From positions 2,763,849 to 2,827,848 of the forward strand of contig NZ_KE386571.1 of the NCBI RefSeq assembly GCF_000427645.1: 64,000 bases of DNA, given 5' to 3'. Made by a program: the position numbers and the translations under genes. Position 1 is the first letter of the stretch. The number at the start of each line of letters is the position of its first letter. Origin of the DNA: Sphingomonas phyllosphaerae FA2 (GTDB lineage Bacteria > Pseudomonadota > Alphaproteobacteria > Sphingomonadales > Sphingomonadaceae). Below, in pieces: positions 17,427-30,045 of the stretch. Below the pieces are notes generated by a model. It saw nothing but the letters and a program-made list of their open reading frames with translations, had not been told where the DNA came from and did not search any database.

Positions 17427-18743
17427 ATGACCCCTTCCCGTCCGGCTGCGATCGCGGCCGAACTCCAGCGCGCGGTGTGGCGCTGGCACTTTTTCGCCGG
17501 CCTACTCGTGCTGCCGTTCCTGCTGTGGCTGGCCGTTACCGGCGCACTGTATCTCTACAAGCCCGAGATCGAGCGGCAGGTCTATGCCGACTGGATTCAC
17601 GTCACGCCAGGGCGCGGGACGCTCCCGCTCGAGACGCTCGCCGCGCGCGTCGGGGCCTCGGTCGGCGGCACGGTGATGCAGGTGCAGAAGCCCGCGCTTC
17701 TCGACGAAAGCTGGCGCGTCACGATCCGGCGCAGCAACGGCGAACTGCGAATGGCGTTCGTCGATCCGCATGACGCGCGGGTGTTCGGCACCACCAACCC
17801 CGGCGGCGTGATGCAGACCGTCAAGCATCTCCACAGCCTCGCGATCACTGGATGGATCGGCAATTGGCTGATCGAGATCGCCGCCGGCTGGTCGATCATC
17901 CTCGTCGTCAGCGGGCTGTACCTGTGGTGGGGGCGCGGGCGGACGGTGACGGTGCGCGGGCGCGCGAGCGGGCGGTTGTTCTGGCGCGACCTCCATGCGA
18001 TGACCGGGCTGTTCGCGGGCGGGCTGATCCTGTTCCTCGCGCTCAGCGGAATGCCGTGGAGCGCGGTGTGGGGGCATAATGTGCAGGCGGGGGTCGCCGG
18101 CGCGGGCTGGGGTCGCCCCGCCGCACCCGGCGGCGAGGGCCATGCCGGGCACGACCTGCCGTGGTCGCTCCAGCAACATGCGATGCCGATGGGGCATGAC
18201 GAGCCGCGTGTCTCCGCCGACCGCGCGCTGGCGGCGGCGCAGGCGCGCGGCATGGCGCCCGACTGGACGCTGACGTGGCCGGAGAGACCGGGCGCCCCGT
18301 ATCTGGTCAGCGCGACGCTCGGGCCTTCGGAAGCGGCGCATGTCGTCTATGTCGATGCTGGGTCCGGGCGCGTGTTGCAGGACGCCGGGTTCAGCGACTT
18401 CGGCCGCCCCGGTCAGGTGATCGAGTGGAGCGCCGCGGTCCACCAGGGCAAGGAATATGGCGAGGCCAATCGGCTCATCATGCTCTTTGCCTGCACCGCG
18501 CTAGCGCTGCTGACGATCACCGCGCCGGTGATGTGGTGGAAGCGGGGTCCGCGCGGGCGAACGACGCTCCCCGACGCACGCACCGGCACCGGGTTGCTGG
18601 CGATCATGGGCGTCGCGGGGCTGCTGTTTCCGCTGACCGGGCTGACGATGCTCGCCGCGCTCGGCTATGGTCGGGTCAAGGCGGTGCTGGCCGCGGCTCA
18701 GGCGAGCCGGGCACGGAAGAGCTGGCCCTCCTCCACGACATAG
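17427..18743 (+). CDS. PepSY-associated transmembrane protein
   Basis: A 438-residue inner-membrane protein with four to five hydrophobic spans. The first (LQRAVWRWHFFAGLLVLPFLLWLAVTGALYLYKPEIE) is the diagnostic start of the PepSY_TM family. Periplasmic PepSY repeats include TVKHLHSLAITGWIGN and the late GQVIEWSAAVHQGKEYG. A histidine- and methionine-rich stretch (GHDLPWSLQQHAMPMGHDE) may bind metal or heme. Members are often ferric-siderophore or copper reductases beside TonB receptors. The start ATG 17427 has GAGGA upstream. Its last 46 bp overlap the convergent MFS gene. Confidence 0.88.
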   Translation: MTPSRPAAIAAELQRAVWRWHFFAGLLVLPFLLWLAVTGALYLYKPEIERQVYADWIHVTPGRGTLPLETLAARVGASVGGTVMQVQKPALLDESWRVTIRRSNGELRMAFVDPHDARVFGTTNPGGVMQTVKHLHSLAITGWIGNWLIEIAAGWSIILVVSGLYLWWGRGRTVTVRGRASGRLFWRDLHAMTGLFAGGLILFLALSGMPWSAVWGHNVQAGVAGAGWGRPAAPGGEGHAGHDLPWSLQQHAMPMGHDEPRVSADRALAAAQARGMAPDWTLTWPERPGAPYLVSATLGPSEAAHVVYVDAGSGRVLQDAGFSDFGRPGQVIEWSAAVHQGKEYGEANRLIMLFACTALALLTITAPVMWWKRGPRGRTTLPDARTGTGLLAIMGVAGLLFPLTGLTMLAALGYGRVKAVLAAAQASRARKSWPSSTT

Positions 18744-19918
18744 ACGATCACGAACGCCGCGACACCGATCGCGAGATAGCCAATCGTCAGCGGCAGCGTG
18801 GTGCCGGCATAGGATTGGCCGATCGCCGATCCGACCAGCACCGCGCCGACGCTGGTGATGAAGCCCTGCACCGAGGAGGCGGTGCCCGCGATCCGCCCGA
18901 CCGGCTCCATCGCCATCGCGCCGAAGTTCGACCCGCACAGGCCGATGCAGGTCATGCTCAGCGACTGGAAAACCATGTAGCTGGCGAGCGTCTCCCAGCC
19001 CATCCACACCACCGACAGGTGCAGCACCGACAGCACGATCAGCGCCAGCACCGCGGTCTGCGAGATCAGCCGCGTGCCGAGCCGCTCGACCAGCCGGCTG
19101 TTCATGAACGACGCCACCCCCATCGCGCCCGCGCAGATCGCGAACAGGACGGTAAAGCGGTCGCCCGCGCCGAATTCGTCGACAAACACCTGCTGCGCCG
19201 AGGAGACGAACGCGATGATCCCGCCGAAGGTCAGCGACGCGGCAAGCGCATAGCCGAGCGAATAGCGGTTGGTGAGCGTCAGCCGGTAGCTGCTGGAAAG
19301 ATTGGCGAGCGAGATCGCGGTGCGGCGCTCGACCGGCAGTGTCTCGGGCAGCCGGGTCAGCGTCCAGATTAGCACCAGCCCCGCAAAGCCGCCGAGTGCG
19401 TAGAAGACGAACCGCCACGGCCCGATCACCAGCAATCCCTGCCCGATCGTCGGCGCGAGGATCGGCACGAGGAAGAAGATCATCTGCGCCACCGACATCG
19501 TGCGCGCCATCGCGCGGCCCGAGGCATTGTCGCGCACCACCGCGACCGCGATCACGCGCGTCGAGGCGGACATCAGCCCCTGCAACACCCGCGCGCCGAG
19601 CAGGGCCGCGAACGTCGCCGAGGCGGCGGCGAAGACGCTCGCCCCGACGAACCCGATCAAGGTCGCGACCAGCACCGGCTTGCGCCCGTAGCGATCGGCG
19701 AGCGGGCCGTAGAGCAGCTGCCCGACGCCGAAGCCAAGCACATAGGCGGTCACCACCCATTGCCGGTGGTTGGCCTGATCGATCGCGAGATCGCGCCCGA
19801 TATCGGCGAGCGCGGGGAGCATCAGGTCAACCCCCAGCGCGTTGACCGCCATGACCGCCGCGACGAAGATGACGAACTCGGTCGCGTGCATGCCCGGAGG
19901 CGCGGCGTGGGGCTTCAT
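18698..19918 (-). CDS. Bcr/CflA-type MFS drug efflux transporter
   Basis: A 406-residue major facilitator with 12 hydrophobic segments. The loop 2-3 motif LYGPLADRYGRKPVLV is characteristic, and DLMLPALADIGRDL in helix 1 is the Bcr/CflA signature (proton-linked export of drugs such as bicyclomycin or chloramphenicol). I start at ATG 19918 (MKPHAAPPGMHATEF); the ATG at 19891 is an alternative. An M24 peptidase gene lies 17 bp upstream on the same strand, probably in the same transcript. The 3' end overlaps the PepSY gene by 46 bp. Confidence 0.9.
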   Translation of the reverse strand: MKPHAAPPGMHATEFVIFVAAVMAVNALGVDLMLPALADIGRDLAIDQANHRQWVVTAYVLGFGVGQLLYGPLADRYGRKPVLVATLIGFVGASVFAAASATFAALLGARVLQGLMSASTRVIAVAVVRDNASGRAMARTMSVAQMIFFLVPILAPTIGQGLLVIGPWRFVFYALGGFAGLVLIWTLTRLPETLPVERRTAISLANLSSSYRLTLTNRYSLGYALAASLTFGGIIAFVSSAQQVFVDEFGAGDRFTVLFAICAGAMGVASFMNSRLVERLGTRLISQTAVLALIVLSVLHLSVVWMGWETLASYMVFQSLSMTCIGLCGSNFGAMAMEPVGRIAGTASSVQGFITSVGAVLVGSAIGQSYAGTTLPLTIGYLAIGVAAFVIVYVVEEGQLFRARLA

Positions 19919-19935
19919 GTAAATTGTGTCCGTTT

Positions 19936-21117
19936 TCAATCGAATGGGCGGTCGATACTCGGTTGTGGCTCGGTAAACCACGCCGCTCCAGCGTCCGTGA
20001 CGTAGAAATGATCCTCCAGACGGATCCCGAATCGCTCGGGCACCACGATCATCGGCTCGTTCGAGAAGCACATGCCCGGCGCGAGCGGGGTCCTGTCGCC
20101 GCGCACCAGATAGGCAGGCTCGTGAATCGACAGCCCGATCCCGTGTCCGGTGCGATGCGGCAGGCCAGGCAGGCGATAGTCCGGCCCCAGCCCCTCGCGC
20201 ACCAGCACCGCGCGCGCCGCGTCGTCGATCTCCTCGCACGGCACGCCCGGCGCGACCGCAGCGAAGGCGGCGGCCTGTGCAGCATGTTCGATGTCCCAGA
20301 TCGCCCGCATTTCGTCGGCGACTTTGCCAAAGGCATAGGTGCGGGTGATGTCGGAATGATAGCCGTGGACGCGGCAACCAGCGTCGACCAGCACCAGATC
20401 GCCCTCTGCCAAGGCACGATCGCCTGGCAGACCGTGCGGATAGGCGGTCGCCTGCCCGAATTGCACCGCGCAAAAATAGGACGGCCCGCCGCCGATCGCG
20501 CGATGCGCATCGTCGATGAACCGCACCACCTCGCTCTCGCGGATGCCGGGGCGCAGGATGCGCGCGGCGGCGGCGTGGACCGCCAGCGTCATCCGCATCG
20601 CCTGCGTCATCAGCGCGATCTCGGCGGGCGACTTGACCATCCGGCAGCCGTCGATCGCAGGCGCGCCGTCGACGGTGGTCAGCCCCGCCCCCACCAGCCG
20701 ACGTGCCCAGCTGTAGAAAAGCATCGGATCGAGCGCGAGCGTCGCACCGGCCGGCAGCGCGTCGGCGACCAGCGCGACCGGGTCCTCATCCTCTTCCCAC
20801 AGCGCCAGATCGGCGCTGATGGCGAGTTCCGCCTCCAGCGATCCGCGCTCGAACGCCGGGCAGATCAGCCGCGGGGTGCCCGCGACGGGCAACAGCAGCG
20901 CGACCAGCCGCTCGCTCGGGTTCCACGGCACGCCGGTGAAATAATGGAGCGACGGGCCGGCCTGCACCAGCAGCGCATCGGCGCCCAGTCCGGCGGTCAG
21001 CGCGCGGGCACGCTCCAGCCGCGCGTTGCGCTCGGCCGCGTCGATCGGCGGGGCCTTGTTCGCCCAGGGAGTGATAGCGGCAAGTTCCGCCGCCGCGCTG
21101 GATCCGCCGATCGTCAT
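19936..21117 (-). CDS. M24 family metallopeptidase (Xaa-Pro peptidase-like)
   Basis: A 393-residue creatinase/aminopeptidase P-type protein, probably cleaving X-Pro peptide bonds. The pita-bread metal ligands are visible in order: VLVDAGCRVHGYHSDITRTY (two Asp), PHRTGHGIGLSIHE (His), FSNEPMIVV (Glu) and RLEDHFYV (Glu). The N-terminal 150 residues are the usual creatinase-like domain (ALLVQAGPSLHYFTGVPW). Starts at ATG 21117. It is upstream of the MFS efflux gene and likely co-transcribed. Confidence 0.92.
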   Translation of the reverse strand: MTIGGSSAAAELAAITPWANKAPPIDAAERNARLERARALTAGLGADALLVQAGPSLHYFTGVPWNPSERLVALLLPVAGTPRLICPAFERGSLEAELAISADLALWEEDEDPVALVADALPAGATLALDPMLFYSWARRLVGAGLTTVDGAPAIDGCRMVKSPAEIALMTQAMRMTLAVHAAAARILRPGIRESEVVRFIDDAHRAIGGGPSYFCAVQFGQATAYPHGLPGDRALAEGDLVLVDAGCRVHGYHSDITRTYAFGKVADEMRAIWDIEHAAQAAAFAAVAPGVPCEEIDDAARAVLVREGLGPDYRLPGLPHRTGHGIGLSIHEPAYLVRGDRTPLAPGMCFSNEPMIVVPERFGIRLEDHFYVTDAGAAWFTEPQPSIDRPFD

Positions 21118-21239
21118 GCCATGCTCCGTATCATTGGGTCATGTCGCCGCATCGGCGGCGGACAATAACATAGGTGGTTACCGCTTGTTTACTCCTGCCC
21201 CCCTAGACCAAGCACAGGGATAAGAAGTGAGAAGGGGCC

Positions 21240-21538
21240 ATGGCATCCAAACCGCTGATCGACAACCGTCGGGAGCCACGCATTCCGGCCGAGTGCCGCG
21301 GCCTCGCGCGGCTGGCCGTATCGATCGAGATCCTCGACGCTTCGGCGGCCGGGTTGCGCGCGCGCGCCGGCATGTCGCTGGCAGCGGGGGCGCTGTTGAA
21401 GCTGACGCTGCCGGGCGGCGCTGAGCGCCATGCACGCATCGCATGGGTGGACGATCACGTCTTCGGCTGCGAGTTCATGAAGCCGTTGAACAGCAAGGAG
21501 TTGCGCGATCTCGTCGATGCGACCGCCAACGCCGCGCC

Positions 21539-21557
<19 letters not shown>
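21240..21557 (+). CDS. PilZ domain protein (c-di-GMP receptor candidate)
   Basis: A 105-residue single-domain protein. Both c-di-GMP-binding elements are present: the RxxxR motif in NRREPRIPAEC (R10/R11 to R14) and the D/NxSxxG motif DASAAG at residues 33-38. A late VFGCEFMKPLNSKEL is typical of alphaproteobacterial PilZ proteins. No output domain is attached, so it probably acts by binding another protein. Its 3' end overlaps glgX by 19 bp in the convergent direction. Confidence 0.9.
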
Positions 21558-26342
<4,785 letters not shown>

Positions 26343-26346
26343 GCCG

Positions 26347-27609
26347 TCACAGCTCCAGCCGGTCGATCATCGGCTGGGTGACGAGGCACACGCCCTTGTC
26401 GGTGCGGCGGAAGCGGTGCCCGTCGAGCACCGGGTCCTCACCGACCACCAGCCCGTCGGGAATGATGACGCCGCGGTCGAGCACCACCTTGCTCAACCGG
26501 GCGTTGCGGCCGATCTTGCAATAGGGCAGCACCACCGCCTCATCGAGCGACGAGTAACTGTGCGTGCGCACGCCCGTCGAGATCAGGCTGCGGTGCACGT
26601 TCGACCCGGAGATGATCGTGTCGCCCGCCACGAGGCTCGACACCGCCTGCCCCCGCCGCCCCTCGATATCATGGACGAATTTGGCGGGCGGGGTCAGCTC
26701 CGAATAGGTCCACAGCGGCCACTCGCGATCGTAGAGGTCGAGCTGCGGGACGACATCGGTCAGGTCGATATTCGCCTCCCAATACGCGTCGACCGTTCCG
26801 ACGTCGCGCCAATAGGCGGCGGGCTCTTCGGGCGAGCGGACGCAGCTCGCCGAGAAGCGGTGCGCATGGGCATGGCCGTGCTTGACCAGATACGGAATGA
26901 TATCCTTGCCGAAATCGCGCGATGACCCTTCGGTCGCGGCATCACGGCGCAATTCCTCGATCAGCAGCTTCGTGTTGAAGACATAGATGCCGAGGCTGGC
27001 GAGCGCGATATCGGGCTGACCGGGGATCGACGGCGGATCGGCAGGCTTTTCGACGAAGTCGACGATCCGGTCGTTGCCGTCGACGTGCATGACGCCGAAC
27101 GCGACCGCCTCCATCCGCGGGACTTCCATGCACGCGACCGTGACATCGGCACCGCTGTCGCAGTGCTGTCGCAGCATGATCTCATAGTCCATCTTGTAGA
27201 TATGGTCGCCGGCGAGGATGACCATGAATTCCGGCGCGCTCTCGGCAATGATGTCGATGTTCTGGTAGACCGCGTCGGCAGTGCCCTCATACCATTGAAA
27301 TTCGCTGATCCGCTGTGAAGCGGGCAGGATGTCGAAGCTCTCGTTCCGCTCGGGCCGCAAGAAGTTCCACCCGCGCTGCAGATGGCGGATCAATGAATGC
27401 GCCTTGTACTGCGTCGCAACGCCGATACGGCGAATACCCGAGTTGATCGCGTTCGACAAAGCGAAGTCAATAATCCGGCTCTTACCACCGAAGTAGACAG
27501 CTGGTTTCGCACGCGTATCGGTTAGTTCCTTTAACCGGCTGCCCCTGCCCCCGGCGAGGACATAGGCCATTGCATCGCGCGCCAGCGGCTGACCTTTGCG
27601 TTCGTCCAC
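26347..27609 (-). CDS. glgC: Glucose-1-phosphate adenylyltransferase
   Basis: A 420-residue ADP-glucose pyrophosphorylase, the allosterically regulated first step of glycogen synthesis. The N-terminal [23 protein letters not shown] is the pyrophosphorylase signature; [11 protein letters not shown] and VEKPADPP follow, and the C-terminus is a left-handed beta-helix. The start is GTG at 27609 with a strong AAGGAG Shine-Dalgarno about 10 bases upstream. It is 264 bp downstream of glgB, so it may have its own promoter within that gap. Confidence 0.97.
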   Translation of the reverse strand: MDERKGQPLARDAMAYVLAGGRGSRLKELTDTRAKPAVYFGGKSRIIDFALSNAINSGIRRIGVATQYKAHSLIRHLQRGWNFLRPERNESFDILPASQRISEFQWYEGTADAVYQNIDIIAESAPEFMVILAGDHIYKMDYEIMLRQHCDSGADVTVACMEVPRMEAVAFGVMHVDGNDRIVDFVEKPADPPSIPGQPDIALASLGIYVFNTKLLIEELRRDAATEGSSRDFGKDIIPYLVKHGHAHAHRFSASCVRSPEEPAAYWRDVGTVDAYWEANIDLTDVVPQLDLYDREWPLWTYSELTPPAKFVHDIEGRRGQAVSSLVAGDTIISGSNVHRSLISTGVRTHSYSSLDEAVVLPYCKIGRNARLSKVVLDRGVIIPDGLVVGEDPVLDGHRFRRTDKGVCLVTQPMIDRLEL

Positions 27610-27746
27610 GTCAGGCTCTCCTTCCCTGCATCTTTACTTGTCGTTCATCAGGCGTTAACCATGTTGTCACGGTCTTGACGCCAAAAGGCGCGGGTAACGT
27701 GAGTGTGTGCGTAGCCAGAACACGACGACTATCGAGAGGATCGCCG

Positions 27747-27866
27747 ATGCACCCCGCCTGCCAACCCCGTTCCGCCGACGGTTTGATCCGCGGCGTCGCC
27801 TGTGCGCTCGTCCCGTCGCTGCTTGCCTGGGGCGCGATCTTCGCGCTCGTCGGCCGGATCGTCTGA
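27747..27866 (+). CDS. Small membrane protein on the opposite strand inside the glycogen locus
   Basis: A 39-codon frame with ATG at 27747 preceded by GAGAGGA at ideal spacing. The peptide has a short polar N-terminus (MHPACQPRSADGL) and one hydrophobic span (VACALVPSLLAWGAIFALVG) ending IV. It fills most of the glgB-glgC gap but reads the other way, ending 8 bp before the glgB stop. A -35-like TTGACG at 27675-27680 is upstream, with no clear -10. Its role is unknown; size, Shine-Dalgarno and helix support it as a real small protein. Confidence 0.55.
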   Translation: MHPACQPRSADGLIRGVACALVPSLLAWGAIFALVGRIV

Positions 27867-27873
27867 ACCGGGG

Positions 27874-30045
27874 TCACGCCTCCGGTTCCCATTCGAGCAT
27901 CACCGTCGCCAGCGGCGGCAGCGTCACTTCCGCATGACCGCCGCTCGCGACCACGCCACCGAGATTGCCCAGCCCCGAGCCCCAGTAATCGTGCGCGTCG
28001 GAATTGAGCACCTCGCGCCAGCGGCCGTCGTGCGGCAGCGGGACGCGATACGGCATCCGCGCCACCGGAGTCATGTTGACGATCACCGCGATCGGTGCCG
28101 CGCCCGGTGCCGAGCGTAGCCAGACGAACACCGAATTGGCGGCATCGTCCCGCACCAGCCAGCGGAAGCCGTCGCGCTCGCAATCGCGGGCATGGAGCGC
28201 GCGCTTCTCGCGGTAGAGGCGGTTGAGATCGCGGACCAGCTTTCGGACGCCATCATGCGCGTGCGAGTGGAGCAGATCCCAGTCGAGCGACCGCTCCTCG
28301 CTCCATTCGGCGCGCTGCGCGAACTCCTGCCCCATGAACAGCAGCTTCTTGCCGGGATAGCCCCACATCATCGCATAATAGGTGCGGAGATTGGCGAACT
28401 TCTGCCAATCGTCGCCGGGCATCTTGGTCAGCATCGAGCCCTTGCCGTGCACGACCTCGTCATGGCTGATCGGCAGCACGAAATTCTCGTCGAAGGCATA
28501 GACCAGCCCGAAGGTGATCGCGTCGTGGTGATGCTTCCGGTGGACCGGCTCACGCGCCATGTACTTCAGCGTGTCGTGCATCCAGCCCATGTTCCACTTG
28601 AACCCAAAGCCGAGCGCGGTGCGCGGGGCCTCGTCATAGGCGGGGGCGGAGACGCCGGGCCAGCTGGTCGATTCCTCGGCGACGGTGAACACGCCGGGCT
28701 CGCGGGCGTAGAGCGCGCGATTGGCGGCGCGCATGAAGTCGACCGCCTCCCAATTCTCGCGCCCGCCCTCGCGATTGGCGATCCACTCGCCATCCTTGCG
28801 CGAATAATCGCGGTACAGCATCGAGGCGACCGCATCGACGCGCAGGCCGTCGACATGATAGCGCTCGGCCCAGAAGAGCGCGTTGTTGACGAGGAACGCC
28901 GACACCTCGCGCCGCCCGAAATTGTAGATCGCGGTGTTCCAGTCGGGGTGGTAGCCGAGCCGCGGGTCCTCATGTTCGTACAGCGCGGTGCCGTCGAAGC
29001 GAGACAGGCCATGCGCGTCGGTCGGGAAATGCGCCGGCACCCAATCGAGCAGGACGCCGATCCCGGCGCGATGCGCGCCGTCGACGAAGCGCGCGAAGCC
29101 CTCGTGATCGCCGAACCGCGCGCTGGGGGCATAGAGGCCGGTGGTCTGATAGCCCCAGCTCGGATCATAGGGATGCTCCGAGATCGGCATGAACTCGATG
29201 TGCGTAAAGCCCATCGACGCCGCATACGGGATCAAGCGTTCGGCCAACTGGTCCCACGTCAGGAACCAGCCGTTCTCGTCGCGCTGCCAGCTGCCGGGAT
29301 GGACCTCGTAGATGCTGATCGGCGCGCGACGCGGATCGACCGACGCCCAAGCCTCGCGATGCGCGGCGTCGCCCCATTCATGGTGCATCGGCGCGGTGGT
29401 CAGCGAGGCGGTCTTGGGGCGCAGCTCGGCGGCGAAGGCATAAGGATCGGCCTTGAGCGGCTGGAGCGTGCCATCGGGACCGGTAATCGCATATTTATAG
29501 GCACGGCCCGCGCCGATGTCGGGCAGGAACAGCTCCCAGACGCCGGTGTCGCTGCGCCGGCGCATCCCGTGGCGGCGCAGATCCCAGTCGTTGAAGTCAC
29601 CGACCACCGCCACGCGCCGGGCATTGGGCGCCCAGACCGCGAAATGGACGCCCTCCGCACCCTCGTGCACGATCAGGTGCGCGCCCATCTTGTCGTGAAG
29701 GCGGAAATGCGTGCCTTCGTTCATCAGGAAATCGTCGGTCGGCCCGAGCACCGGGCCGAAACTATACGGGTCGGTCACCCACCATTCCGCGCCACCGCCC
29801 TGCGCGACATAGCGCAGCGGTTGCGGATCGCCGTCGATCACCCCCTCGAACAGTCCGCGATCGTCGACCCGCGTCAGCGTCCCAAGCGCCTCGCCCGCCA
29901 GTGTATGCGCGACCGCGACATCCGCCCCCGGTATCCAGACGCGCGCGAACGTGCCCTCCGGCCCGTGATGCGGGCCGAGCAGCGCAAAGGGATCCTCGTT
30001 GGTGCCGTCCAGCAGCGCATCGATCGCGGCGGCGGGCGGCTTCAC
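27874..30045 (-). CDS. glgB: 1,4-alpha-glucan branching enzyme
   Basis: A 723-residue GH13 enzyme that introduces alpha-1,6 branches into glycogen. It has an N1 domain, a CBM48 (FAVWAPNARRVAVVGDFNDW) and the barrel with GFTHIEFMPISEHPYDPSWGYQ, DGLRVDAVASML (nucleophile), FTVAEESTSWPG (acid) and PISHDEVVHGKGSM. I chose GTG at 30045 (VKPPAAAIDALL) because it overlaps the glgP stop as GTGA and removes 32 residues of shadow sequence. glgP and glgB form one translationally coupled pair. Confidence 0.95.
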   Translation of the reverse strand: MKPPAAAIDALLDGTNEDPFALLGPHHGPEGTFARVWIPGADVAVAHTLAGEALGTLTRVDDRGLFEGVIDGDPQPLRYVAQGGGAEWWVTDPYSFGPVLGPTDDFLMNEGTHFRLHDKMGAHLIVHEGAEGVHFAVWAPNARRVAVVGDFNDWDLRRHGMRRRSDTGVWELFLPDIGAGRAYKYAITGPDGTLQPLKADPYAFAAELRPKTASLTTAPMHHEWGDAAHREAWASVDPRRAPISIYEVHPGSWQRDENGWFLTWDQLAERLIPYAASMGFTHIEFMPISEHPYDPSWGYQTTGLYAPSARFGDHEGFARFVDGAHRAGIGVLLDWVPAHFPTDAHGLSRFDGTALYEHEDPRLGYHPDWNTAIYNFGRREVSAFLVNNALFWAERYHVDGLRVDAVASMLYRDYSRKDGEWIANREGGRENWEAVDFMRAANRALYAREPGVFTVAEESTSWPGVSAPAYDEAPRTALGFGFKWNMGWMHDTLKYMAREPVHRKHHHDAITFGLVYAFDENFVLPISHDEVVHGKGSMLTKMPGDDWQKFANLRTYYAMMWGYPGKKLLFMGQEFAQRAEWSEERSLDWDLLHSHAHDGVRKLVRDLNRLYREKRALHARDCERDGFRWLVRDDAANSVFVWLRSAPGAAPIAVIVNMTPVARMPYRVPLPHDGRWREVLNSDAHDYWGSGLGNLGGVVASGGHAEVTLPPLATVMLEWEPEA

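Noticed and set aside
18698..20473. Longer start for the MFS transporter, in frame to 20473
   Set aside because: The extra 185 residues are Arg/Gly/Ala-rich and overlap the M24 peptidase gene; the transporter's own N-terminus starts at 19918.
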